From Phoronis australis (Eukaryota; Phoronida; Phoronidae), in contig NMRA01000009.1 of assembly GCA_002633005.1 (NCBI GenBank), forward strand, positions 2,093,563-2,157,562: a stretch of 64,000 nucleotides of DNA. Direction: 5' to 3'. How positions within the stretch are numbered: position 1 is the first letter of the stretch; every line of letters begins with the position of its first letter. Position numbers and translations under genes: made by a program. The notes under the pieces are model-generated. The model did no database searches. It saw nothing but the letters and a program-made list of their open reading frames with translations, and was not told the DNA's origin. This document shows positions 27,901 through 35,834 of the stretch, piece by piece.

Positions 27901-28253
27901 TACAAAACCACTTCACAAAAGTGCTCCCTGGGAGCATATTTAGCTTGTACCTGCTCTTAATTAACCCAGACGTCCCATGGGGGAATTTCCAGGAAACCGA
28001 CTGATAAAAAAATTTGCAGTAACAAGTGTGCAAATAATTCAAAACACTCGTAGAGTTAGTGCATCAATCCGTCTGAATACTAAACAAAGACAGAGTTTAG
28101 AAAAGTTTTAAACTAGGAACTATACCTGACCAGTGATAGAACCTTCTTGACCAGACTCTGTATTAATAACAGACAGCCATATCGGTATTGTCCCTTCGGC
28201 CTCATTATTTGAAATGGCAATGCTTGTAAAGTTCAAATTGACTTTGCCGACTT
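6712..28253 (-). CDS. TCTN2: TCTN2, tectonic-2 homologue, at least 20 exons
   Basis: Exons in transcript order: 28253-28126, 27407-27307, 26929-26843, 26397-26308, 25116-24999, 24694-24595, 22957-22872, 21413-21239, 20039-19864, 19424-19226, 16014-15899, 15385-15093, 14912-14739, 14024-13270, 12696-12595, 10321-10204, 9542-9438, 9108-8833, 8436-8311 and 6907-6712. Every junction has AG/GT and matching phase, giving 1,172 codons before the stop. Diagnostic blocks are the tectonic cysteine motif SPCPCDMTQDQCDVGCCCD, NWSPLLCVQF, GYVDGLAISI, CRSATRTKISFGENTSSGC, NIPTGFELKIWYSQVG and CWLMLFYPWTSEYS, followed by a C-terminal membrane segment. Tectonic-2 belongs to the MKS complex at the ciliary transition zone and supports ciliary gating and Hedgehog signalling (established). 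Vertebrate TCTN2 is about 700 residues; the extra length is mostly N-terminal. No signal peptide or start codon was found; the first visible exon needs one base from an exon further upstream. Confidence 0.93.
7018..7247 (+). mobile_element. 5'-truncated LINE 3' end in the last TCTN2 intron, with target-site duplication
   Basis: This 230-base segment is nearly identical to the 3' untranslated end of the LINE at 56140-56368, including CAGATATAATGCTTCGCGG and the terminal TCAATAAATATATATCACAG. It is flanked by a perfect 14-base duplication, ACCATACAACATTA, at 7004-7017 and 7248-7261. That is the hallmark of target-primed reverse transcription. It lies antisense to TCTN2 and carries no coding sequence. 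Confidence 0.9.
8833..9108 (-). CDS. TCTN2: TCTN2 exon with Thr/Asn-rich linker and tectonic core
   Basis: The exon has a Thr/Ser/Asn-rich stretch (TTIPVSQTTPTVSNNNSTAA) followed by conserved core ending NIPTGFELKIWYSQVG and VPIYEVRLANLR. The linker has several N-x-S/T sites and looks like an exposed glycosylated spacer inserted between conserved blocks. Confidence 0.9.
9737..9880. repeat. 19-bp tandem repeat in a TCTN2 intron
   Basis: About seven imperfect units of AAATAGGTCAGAAATACAC, some with single-base changes or small insertions. Confidence 0.8.
10204..10321 (-). CDS. TCTN2: short TCTN2 exon completing the conserved core
   Basis: This 118-base exon is too short to stand out as an open frame. 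It was found because the exons at 12595 and 9542 left a gap in the family alignment. It encodes CRSATRTKISFGENTSSGC followed by LTDFNNCTYLR, corresponding to the C-x-SAT...FGEN..SGC segment of vertebrate TCTN2. Its acceptor (TTGCAG) and donor (CAG/GTGG) fit both neighbours' phases. Confidence 0.92.
10579..10680. mobile_element. small inverted-repeat element (MITE), family GATATAACGTG
   Basis: It is a palindromic element of about 100 bases. The left end CGGATATAACGTGTCTGCAT pairs with the right end GTAGGCACGTTATATCTGA, and both arms carry ATTTTGAGA / TCTCAAAAT. Related copies lie at 33168-33255 and 49433-49537. Confidence 0.75.
11143..12290 (+). repeat. dispersed repeat with eight CTCF-like motifs (copy 1)
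   Basis: A long intronic repeat made of roughly 2.7 internal units of 380-450 bases. It carries eight same-strand matches to the CTCF core pattern CCASYAGRKGGCRC, some imperfect, at 11195, 11311, 11440, 11578, 11723, 11868, 12029 and 12174. Examples are CCACTAGGAGGCGC and CCACTAGGTGGCAC. Phrases such as AAATCCGTTGAGGA-type text and CAGTAGTCAG recur between the sites. The same arrangement recurs at 16505-17740. No coding capacity is seen. Confidence 0.85.
13270..14024 (-). CDS. TCTN2: largest TCTN2 exon, tectonic domain
   Basis: The exon encodes about 250 residues. It begins after the Q-C-I-T...V-R-Y-L junction conserved in tectonics and contains VSVSYRFVWSGVNIEML (the conserved 'F.W....I' strand) and ADLPLSR. 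A Thr/Asn-rich linker (TTTQSPTTTAGIVNTTANST) follows, then a tail RWYHSASLSTQQALRSGKVG that matches the family. Confidence 0.93.
14194..14547. repeat. 20-bp minisatellite in a TCTN2 intron
   Basis: About seventeen units of GAGGTGAGCACCGTACATGC with variation at the 3' half. The unit lacks stops and 20 is not a multiple of 3, so several minus-strand frames stay open and give repetitive pseudo-proteins. These should not be annotated as genes. Confidence 0.92.
15899..16014 (-). CDS. TCTN2: TCTN2 exon with the tectonic cysteine motif
   Basis: The exon encodes GALDSVKESELINPAYVNL and then the cysteine block SPCPCDMTQDQCDVGCCCD, ending in K at a phase-0 donor. The spacing C-P-C-D...C-D-V-G-C-C-C-D is the most diagnostic signature of the tectonic family. 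The next exon resumes with DCD. Confidence 0.95.
16505..17740 (+). repeat. dispersed repeat with eight CTCF-like motifs (copy 2) and terminal hairpin
   Basis: Second copy of the 11143-12290 repeat. Motifs start at 16534, 16649, 16796, 16946, 17094, 17230, 17392 and 17536. The best are CCACCAGGTGGCGC (16946) and CCACTAGGGGGCAC (17536). This copy keeps its 3' end: a short tandem of GACGCCGGACGGATG-type units, then a near-perfect palindrome around ATGCGTCCACATAT / AATATGTGGGCGCAT near 17704-17735. That suggests a mobile element with a terminal stem-loop. Confidence 0.85.
19864..20039 (-). CDS. TCTN2: TCTN2 exon with Thr-rich mucin-like segment
   Basis: The exon opens at the acceptor CTCCAG and encodes a Thr-rich run (STTTVPPTTTTTAAPTTGAP) with several N-x-T sites, then HPLNVSETWSLGKNTYFF. 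Phases fit the exons at 21239 and 19424. This is one of three such spacers in the protein. Confidence 0.85.
21870..22310. repeat. 12-bp minisatellite in a TCTN2 intron
   Basis: A long run of 12-base units, TATGTAGGACCT / TATGTAGGACGT / GATGTAGAACGT, with higher-order alternation. A short outlier sits at 21870-21915. The unit is open in several frames on both strands, which yields Y-V-G-P-type artefact proteins. Confidence 0.92.
24999..28253 (-). CDS. TCTN2: TCTN2 N-terminal extension: beta-rich VTVSC repeats
   Basis: The first five visible exons (28253 to 24999) encode strand-rich sequence with single cysteines in similar contexts: QVKVTCEQTFD, VQVFCYGES, AFVSFCQN and HNVTVSCTVEDIGVAYLN. A further example, QDVTVSCSVFDF, lies in the exon 21413-21239. 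The units look like degenerate extracellular beta-sandwich repeats. No equivalent length exists in vertebrate TCTN2. The phases are fully compatible with the tectonic core, so I infer one transcript. Confidence 0.75.
25718..26060. repeat. dispersed repeat and short direct repeats
   Basis: It starts with AAAAAGTTTTGATTTTGACC and contains AAAATTGGTCTTACC, related to sequence at 5828 and 41100. It is followed by tandem CCCCTTATCAAGTCAAAAA-type repeats. No coding potential. Confidence 0.5.
26933..27035. repeat. two-copy tandem duplication of about 53 bp
   Basis: The segment containing ATACTAAAATACAACATATA and CTATCAGGCAT occurs twice in a row with small differences. It lies in the intron immediately upstream of the TCTN2 exon 26843-26929. 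Confidence 0.85.
27727..27806. repeat. 22-bp tandem repeat
   Basis: Four units of TCCTCTTAATAACAGCACAG, slightly diverged, in a TCTN2 intron. Confidence 0.8.
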
Positions 28254-28509
28254 CTGAAAAGGAAATATATATTTCAGAAATAAATTAAGATACTAATTGC
28301 TATTAGTAAATAAATATAAACATGAAGGACAATTGACTATGTGGGGACTGTAGTAGTACTGGCTTTTTTACATGAGCACAACTCCAGAAATTGCTTTCAT
28401 ATTGTATCTTATATTCTAATTTACTCCATTGCATACATCCACTACGGCACTAGTAAGACTGCTGATCGAGAGGAATAGGAGACACCAAAGTGCTAGCTAT
28501 GCTGGATTG

Positions 28510-28592
28510 TCTGCCAGCAAAGCCCGAGGATTCGAACCCGGGTCTCCCAAACGGGAGTCGAAGCTCATACCACAGAGCCACAATGTCTCCTC
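28510..28592 (-). repeat. tRNA-derived sequence with pol III A and B boxes
   Basis: Read on the minus strand, an A box (TGGCTCTGTGGT) and a B box (GGTTCGAATCC, at 28528-28538) sit at tRNA-like spacing. The D stem GCTC/GAGC is perfect and a T-arm CCCGG...CGGG can form. The anticodon arm gives a 5-bp stem with a 4-base loop instead of 7, and the acceptor ends do not pair. A decayed tRNA gene or the head of a tRNA-derived SINE is therefore more likely than a working tRNA. Confidence 0.6.
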
Positions 28593-29131
28593 TGGGTTTG
28601 ACCAATAACAGGAGCAAGTAACTTCCAGCCAGTGTGCATTAGCCTGCTATTCGCATAAAAAAAATGTTCCGCCAAGCCTGGCTTACTAGGCCAACCAAAG
28701 CGAGACATACCTCAACCGTGCATTTTTTTTTTTCAAATTAGTGAGGGTGGTGATGTTGGGTGATTATAATGACCAGATCAGATAGCACGGAAATATACGT
28801 ACAGTAGTATTTGGTGACCGTTAACAATTATACGTCACACTGCATTGTAGCAGCGCACGGATGGTAACGGCTATTTCTAAACTTTAATTGTTGTTCAACG
28901 ATGGCCAGTATAGGAATTGGCCTCGTCTTAGAAATCAAAAATAAGAGTTCTCCGTTACGTTACGGCTCTAATCAAATAAAACGGAGGAGAGTGTAGTGAG
29001 ACGTTATTTGACCTGTCTCACTGCTGCGCTGGCCGTCTGCCGCGCGCGCCCTCTGCCGGAATCGAGAGATGACTGCTGTTAGTCTCAGAGACTGCCGACG
29101 TTGGCTGTCCAGGCCCATATGCCGGTGATGG
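28593..29131. other. head-to-head intergenic region, CpG-rich in its right half
   Basis: This is sequence between the first visible TCTN2 exon and the presumed MRPS23 promoter. The right part includes a CpG cluster (GCCGCGCGCGCCCTCTGCCGG-like, near 29038-29060). The missing 5' exon of TCTN2 may start here on the minus strand, but I could not identify a signal-peptide exon. Confidence 0.4.
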
Positions 29132-29186
29132 CCAATGAGGGCGCTACATGAATATTCAGCGGCCCTTCTGCGGCCAATACAAAAGG
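29132..29186 (+). promoter_or_regulatory. candidate promoter: two CCAAT boxes and a TATA-like element
   Basis: CCAAT pentamers lie at 29132-29136 and 29174-29178, 42 bases apart. TACAAAAGG follows at 29178-29186. A CpG-rich block precedes them and a good splice donor (AAG/GTAAGC, after 29279) follows. This is consistent with transcription toward MRPS23. It is inference from motif order only. Confidence 0.4.
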
Positions 29187-29279
29187 CTGGCGCAAGGACT
29201 GGAGCGGAGCTTTACGAATACCGACAACTGAACTACTGACTGAGACTTGGTTTAGGAGCACCTATAGTGTTATTACAAG
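29187..29279 (+). other. possible 5' non-coding exon of MRPS23
   Basis: A short segment after the TATA-like element ends in TATTACAAG/GTAAGC. A weak acceptor (CTAG, 30001-30004) lies just before the MRPS23 start codon. The pair would make a spliced 5' UTR. Alternatively, transcription starts closer to 30009. Confidence 0.3.
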
Positions 29280-30008
29280 GTAAGCCGCTTTGGAATTCAC
29301 TACAACAAATTTTTAGTACATTTTTTTCATCAAAGTAGTATAAATTTTTAATTGTGACGCATGATCAGCTGATGTCAAACTTGCATCACCTCATTACAAG
29401 TGTGGCGGATTATCCGAGCCATACATGGCATACGAATGAACCTTCCAAAGAAATCAAATTGATGTGTAGGACGACACCTCCTCCACCACGGGCACGGCCA
29501 ACTGTCCTACCCAAATTTTTACAATTACCAGATTACATATGAAACACTTGTGCTATACTTGCCTAAGCAATATACAGAGTGGGATATCCTGAAAAGAACA
29601 TAAAACCTCCATACACATTCAAATACATTAACCGTTTTCATTGTTTTGACGGTTCTTCATTTTTGAAGTACAAGGAATGTTTGGCTTGCCGCCATTCAGG
29701 AGGTCGTGTCAAGCACTTCATGTCATTTTTGCATTAAAAGTTAAAACGTAAATGAGTACAAACGGCATTTTTTGGTATTTTATATACTGAAATTGTTAAA
29801 AATAATGGATTTTTGTGACTTTTTTTATTTGAATTTTAGTCTTTAAATGACTATTTTTTTCAATTTAGTTTTCTCAAAATCCAAGTCTTTTTACATTACG
29901 TATAAGTAGCATACCCACAAAGCACCATAAACATGTCTGCTTCCATGAAAAGAGTAAAATCTTACCTGCTGTAACAAAAGTGTTTATAAGTATTACAATA
30001 CTAGGAAA

Positions 30009-33000
30009 ATGGCTGGTAGTCGAATAGAAAGAATAGGATCTATATATAGCAGGTAACCCCTAATTGATATATATATATATCTATATAGCAGGTGACTCTT
30101 TATTGTCAACACAACTGAAAACAAATAATACTGAGTTCGGTCTTTTCATCGACGTCTCGGCTAGGCGATGGCTACGGACTAGGCAATTGCTACGGGCTAA
30201 GCCGGTACGGGTTGGCCGGTTAGGGGCTACTATACTTCCCATCGCTTTCTGTACCAGCGGTAGGCGAAATATGCGCACCTATTGAGAGTTTACCTGGTCA
30301 AAATACATTCCACGCTTAAATTTAAAACCATCACTTAAAGACTCAAGTCGAGTCAAGTGCTTATTTTCTTCAGTGGCCCTTTCGGATTCTAAACATATCT
30401 TTGATGAAGCATAGCTATGGGAATTTTAGGAGACATTTGCAAAATAGTATGGGAAGATATTGGGTGAAATTTGTAAGATTTCTGTCCTTTGGACTTCTTA
30501 TTCGTCAAAAAGTGTGATTTCACGTAACTTCCTCAAAATGACACCCGGGTAAAAGAATCTTGAGAAAACCGCAACAGATTTTCATGGATATGTTCAAGTT
30601 ATGCTGACTAAATTGTATTCACAGTCATGGTGTATGTTAATCAGGGCTTGGAATTTTCCGCGGAAACGCGGATTTCCGCTTTTTTCAAATGTTCTGTCCG
30701 CGCATTTTATTATATTTCCGCGGATTTGATGTAAAATTTCCGCAGCAAAGTCCTTTCTTACCGCAGCGTTGCAGACGACGTTCACCTCGAAAAGCGGAAG
30801 TTGCTCTGTATGTTCCGGAGGAACGTAAATTGTCAACATTGCCGGGGCACCTGGGATACCATGGTGGGATTTTCAATGGCGTCTCGTGTGATTGTAAATC
30901 GCGGTGACAAATACTACGACTCTGCAGCCAAAAATGTGTGGAGGTGGGAGTGGAGGATGGATGAGGTAAAAAAACGCAGACGCATGCTACTGATGGTCGT
31001 AACGTTTTTTTTTAGTCCTACCGATTTTTGTCGACGAAAGGTTCACATCGACTATTTCAAGGCTGGGAAGCGCGCATGTTTTGGGCCGTAAAAGTTTCCG
31101 CGTTTTTTGTCATTGGTCATTCCAAGTCCTGGTTAATTGTAAATCTACGTGCCTATATGAATGTTTCATTCGATTTCATTTGCTGTATTTTGAAATGAGT
31201 AACTTTTTATGGGGATGTACTATTGCCCCTGGTTGCATGCAGCATCCAGGGGCGATGTAATTGGCTTGCCTACGCATATGGCTAGCCTTGACTCTATCTC
31301 TCTTGAAACACTTGACACTCGAAGTCGAGGTGTAAAGCTGTATACTAAGTATACAGCCTTGGGCCGATGAGGGTAAAAAACTGACCAAGTAAAATGTTGA
31401 CACAAACTTAGTGTCATTAAAAACTGCACTGCTCTTTGAATAAACTAAATTATTTACTGGTAAAATGGTATTCTACCATTATTCTGTTGCTAAAATTGTG
31501 GTGCTATCATTTGCGTTGGCTTTCCGCTCCCTGAAATATTGTGTCTCTTAATGGCCAGTTACTTTTCACCCCATTCAGAGCTGCCTGGTTTCATTTCCAG
31601 GGATATTCCTGGAATGCGCCTGTGCTTAAAAAAAGTAAATTAAGGCGCTAGTGTATTGCAGCAGTGCACCCCCTCCCCCCCAGGTGCATCTGTTAAAACG
31701 CAACATCATCAGGTGCGCCCAAAGGGCACAGGTTCAAACTTGGACCTGGTGTATATCCCTGCATTTCATTACATGTTCCAGCAAACTGAATTTCAGAACA
31801 AATTTTAATACTGCGAAGTATCACCTCTTGAGAGATATTGGAAAATTTAATAAATGTTGCATATCATGGGTGTACTGTTTTCAAAACCATGACAGACTTT
31901 TCTTTGTTGCAAAAATTGGAGAATTATGCAAGAAAATGATGTTTATTAGATTGGGGTTTTTTTCACATAAACGGCTATACAACGGGCAAGGCGAGTGTCG
32001 GTTGACTCCCAGATTTGCGTGCACCCCCGCCGGTCTTGAGCTCTACATGTACATGTAGACACGATCTTCATGCCGAGATGACTAGTAGGACTACCTGTGC
32101 TGTGTGAAATTTCGGGGCCTAACGGAGCTCAACACATGGTGGTATCTAGCTGTATTTTGACGATAGTCATGGCCATGGCTTAACAATGCAAGTTTGCAAT
32201 GGTGAATGGTGCCTGATGATGATACTCAGTATATTGCCTGTGAATGCCTAAGGTCCAGCAGCAATAAAGTTTGAAAGTCACTTGCATGTTACAATAGTCT
32301 GATTCTATTTGTCTTCACTTCTTTTGCAGGGTCAAGGGTTTAATTAATGCTGGTGCTTTAAAGGAAGCTGATCGTCCCCTTTGGCTGAGTGTTTATGAGA
32401 GGTTTCCACCAAAAAATGAACCAGTAGATATACCTAGGGAGTTTAATGAACCTGTGCGAAACATACTGTACAAGGAAGATCTAATTAGAGCGTGAGTTCA
32501 AGACATGTCTGGCTGAAGTCGATTTTTTGACTTTTAATTCTACATTTTCATGTTTAATCATTTTCAACCATGTTACAAGTAAAATAAAAAGCGATGATCA
32601 ATGTAAAATTTTGCTTTATACTTAGTAGGTTGTGACTATTTCAAATAAACTGTCTGTCAATTCTATTACTTCGTTATACCTGCAGTTACTTTTTCAAGCA
32701 AATCTGTGTACTACCGTTTTTGATTTTAAAGCATAACTTAATGGTCAGATAAGTTTTTCAGTCCAAAGTATTATAGACTGTTGCCATTAAAGCAGTTTTA
32801 GGTAATGTATTAAGTCAACAATTGATGGACCTGAATTCTGTTTCATATGTTTATTTTTTACATCAGGAAATTCCATCAGCAGTTTGGTAGTGTGGGAGTT
32901 TTGGATTTGACAGATCAGCTACAAAAACCTATGAGTGAGAGGTATGTCCACGTATTTAATCATACATGTTGAGGGCAGGATTGAAAGGCTTACGTGTACA

Positions 33001-35497
33001 TTTGTCTTGTTACATCCACGGTGTTTCAATTAACAATTAAATAATACTATTGAAGGTTAAATGTTAAGCCAAACATGTACGTGAAAGTAAAATTTTGGCT
33101 ACATTTAGTGTTGGTTAATGTTCATGTAGGTCCATAGATGTCAGGTGTGTACTAGAATGGGTAATGATCTGATATAACGTGCCCGAATTTTGAGAACCAG
33201 TTTTCTCCACTGAATAATGGGCATCTGGCTGGTTCTCAAAATATGTTATATCAGACCTAGAATGTAAGACAAAGGATTGAAGGATTGTTAAGTGAAGATT
33301 TTGAAAAATTGTCATTGGGCATATAATTGAAAATGGGCATAAATGCAGTGTTCCTACAGTTTCTTGTGCTAGTGGATATGTTCACAACATGATTATGAAG
33401 TAAACATTTTGAATGTTTACAGATTTTTCTGAAAAACCCTTTAATTTCAAATTTATCCAGAAATGAAGTAAGAACCAATGCTTTTACATTGGTCTGAAGT
33501 ACATGACTTCACCGCAAAATTATCAATTGAAATTGCCTTTCCTTATTATAATTTAATGAGCATTTTTACTAATTCTCATCTCAAATATTGCTGTCGCAGG
33601 TTCATCGAACGTTATAACGAGTTAGAGAAGTACAGCCAATCAGAAGACTTATTTGAGTCAACAGTACAGTCATTGAAAGCTGAAGGTTATACATTACAAA
33701 GTCTAGAAGATATTCAGAAGGTACTTAGTTACTACCGCGGGTAAAATCTCACAAATTTAGGACACAATATGGCAGACAAGGGAAATATTTCATTTCCTTA
33801 TTTTTCTGCGAAAGACATGTCACATCGAATTAGTGTCATTTTATATGTTCAATTTCAATACCATAGGTACCACCAGACACTGTTTTGAACAAACATGAAC
33901 ATTCATACCAAGGTTTGAAGCACTTGAAAATTAAAAAAATGGTGAGATTTTACTGTAGAATGTGTCTTACAGCAAATGAAGATGTCAGAATACTGAGAGA
34001 TGAATGTAAGATGGTATTAATGAATATGACATGACGAGAATACCGTACTGTTCTGGTTTAATACTCGAGGCTTTAAAATTGGGAAATTTAGCTGGTCATG
34101 GGCACTTGCACACTCTGGCACTTTTAAAGCCTAACTTCAACGGAATTTTGTTATTTTAGATGTGTTGGGCTAACCAGATTGTCCTTGCAAAGCCTTTGAG
34201 TTAGTAAAATAAGAAAACGCGAGTTCAATCGCAAAAATGTAAGCCCGTCAAATGATAAGTGAAGCTACTTTTTCATGCCATGTTGCGTCACCGCGAGATC
34301 CCAGCACAAACAACAAAGCTCTGATAACAGTTGTAGTGAATAGGTGTCTGAATAAAACACCATTGCGTGTTGGGGGGGTTTGGGGTTATTCACAGCTGTT
34401 TGGATTAAAAGGGGATTTTCACGGTGACGTAGACAAAAGCAAGCCAATATGCCTAGCAGTTGGTTACATTTGGCAATTTATGACAGTAGTGGACTCGGGA
34501 GTGGGTGTTGTGCTTTGAAAGGGAGCATGTAAAATTTTGGTGGTGAAAACTGAGTTGAACATGGGCATTATCCCTGACTGCGGTAATTGTGTCTTATTAC
34601 AAAAAGCCAACAATATGATCCTCTCGCTTACTTAAAGTGACTATTAAACCCACTTTCTGTCCAAACCTTTGATTTCTAAACACCACTTACAGCAATAAAA
34701 TTGGTTAAAACTTATTTGTTATTCATATGAGAAATGACTTCTGGGTTTTTTAAGAACTAACAATTCACCGTTCCATGAGGCCATGTTCGTCACATAAAGT
34801 AACAATCCAGCTTGTTGAGCTTCGTCTCATACAACAATCGCCAGTTCTTTCCAAGTCCTGAAATCACCTCAAATTTTAATCCAAAAACAGTAACTTGTCC
34901 AAATCAAAAGTTATAGAAATAGAAGATGGATTTGGAGCCGCTTTAAAGAATTTATATGCAAAACTACTCTTTGTTAAAGAAGTGTGAGATTTACATTCTA
35001 TACTGAGCTTCTGTGTTTTATCAGTTAGCACAGTTATCATAGAGAATGTGTCAGTGAGTCATACCAGTCTTTTGGTTTATTATCTACAGCATAAACTTTA
35101 ATTAGCATTTTCACTCAAGTTCTTAGCACATCGCTAATTAGGTCTGTTAAGGTTTGTTACTAGTTGACTTGTAGTGTGACATTTTAAAATTATACTGAAT
35201 AAATTGTTATCTCAATGCTGTTGATGCCGTGTCAACCATTGCAGTCAGTTTCATTTTTATTAACAGTAAATATTATTGGCTTTACAAAGAGGATAAGATG
35301 CATTTAGGTCTAACCACTACAGCTGTATCTAATGCACTATTTGTTTTCAGCAGCAGAGGGAAAAAAGGCCAACACAGTTAAAAGAATCTAATAGTGACAC
35401 TGCAAAAGAAGTGGACAAATCTCAGCCAATAAAACCGTTGACTGCAGTAGACTTATTTGGAAAATATGTAGTTGAAGATGAGGAAGAGGAATATTGA
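30009..35497 (+). CDS. MRPS23: MRPS23, mitochondrial small ribosomal subunit protein mS23
   Basis: Five exons: 30009-30052, 32330-32491, 32867-32941, 33600-33720 and 35351-35497. They total 549 bases (182 aa plus stop) with agreeing phases throughout. The start MAGSRIERIGSIYSR mirrors the conserved family N-terminus. Next come NAGALKEADRPLWLSVYERF PP, ILYKEDLIRAKFHQQFGSVG and RFIERYNELEKYSQSEDLF in family order. The C-terminus is acidic (VEDEEEEY). Human MRPS23 is 190 aa, so the length is normal. It is a nuclear-encoded subunit of the mitochondrial ribosome small subunit. The start was chosen because the first exon matches the family directly from its ATG. Confidence 0.95.
30642..31131. mobile_element. 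hAT-like non-autonomous DNA transposon in MRPS23 intron 1
   Basis: The terminal inverted repeats are CAGGGCTTGGAAT at 30642 and ATTCCAAGTCCTG ending at 31131. A GTTAAT duplication flanks them at 30636-30641 and 31132-31137. The ends also share GCGGAAAC / GTTTCCGC. The 490-base interior has no transposase. Confidence 0.75.
33168..33255. mobile_element. MITE, family GATATAACGTG (copy in MRPS23 intron 3)
   Basis: An 88-base palindrome. TCTGATATAACGTGCCCGAA and GAGAACCAG on the left mirror CTGGTTCTCAAAATATG and TTATATCAGA on the right. Confidence 0.8.
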
Positions 35498-35707
35498 TTA
35501 TTGTAGCAAAATGTGACAGGGAGTCCGTTTCATGGTGAAGATTGCAGGTGGAAGAGACAGTTGGAAGATTTATATTGCAGTTGAGCAAAAAGCAGATTGA
35601 ACGGAAATGCTTCCAAGTGATTATCAATCATGTGTAAAAACAAAAATCATGTAATGGAATGCAATGAATAATGAATGGTGAAAATAAGACATAAATCAAT
35701 GTGCATT

Positions 35708-35713
35708 TTTATT
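35708..35713 (-). terminator. poly(A) signal for METTL4
   Basis: AATAAA on the minus strand lies about 120 bases past the METTL4 stop. The MRPS23 stop is only 337 bases away on the other strand, and an ATTAAA for MRPS23 lies at 35729. The two 3' UTRs therefore probably overlap. Confidence 0.55.
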
Positions 35714-35834
35714 TCCATAAAAATTTACATTAAATTCATTAAATTATGATTCAGTATAATTTAAAATCACCATGTGCTTCATGTATATATCAGTTTCAAT
35801 TTGAACTTTTTAAAAACTCGATTATGACAGACAT

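Noticed and set aside
6712-28253. TCTN2 region as several separate small genes
   Set aside because: Twenty exons share strand, splice borders and exactly compatible phases, and the downstream half matches one known protein in order.
28510-28592. Functional tRNA gene
   Set aside because: A and B boxes are good, but the anticodon arm has a 4-base loop and the acceptor strands do not pair.
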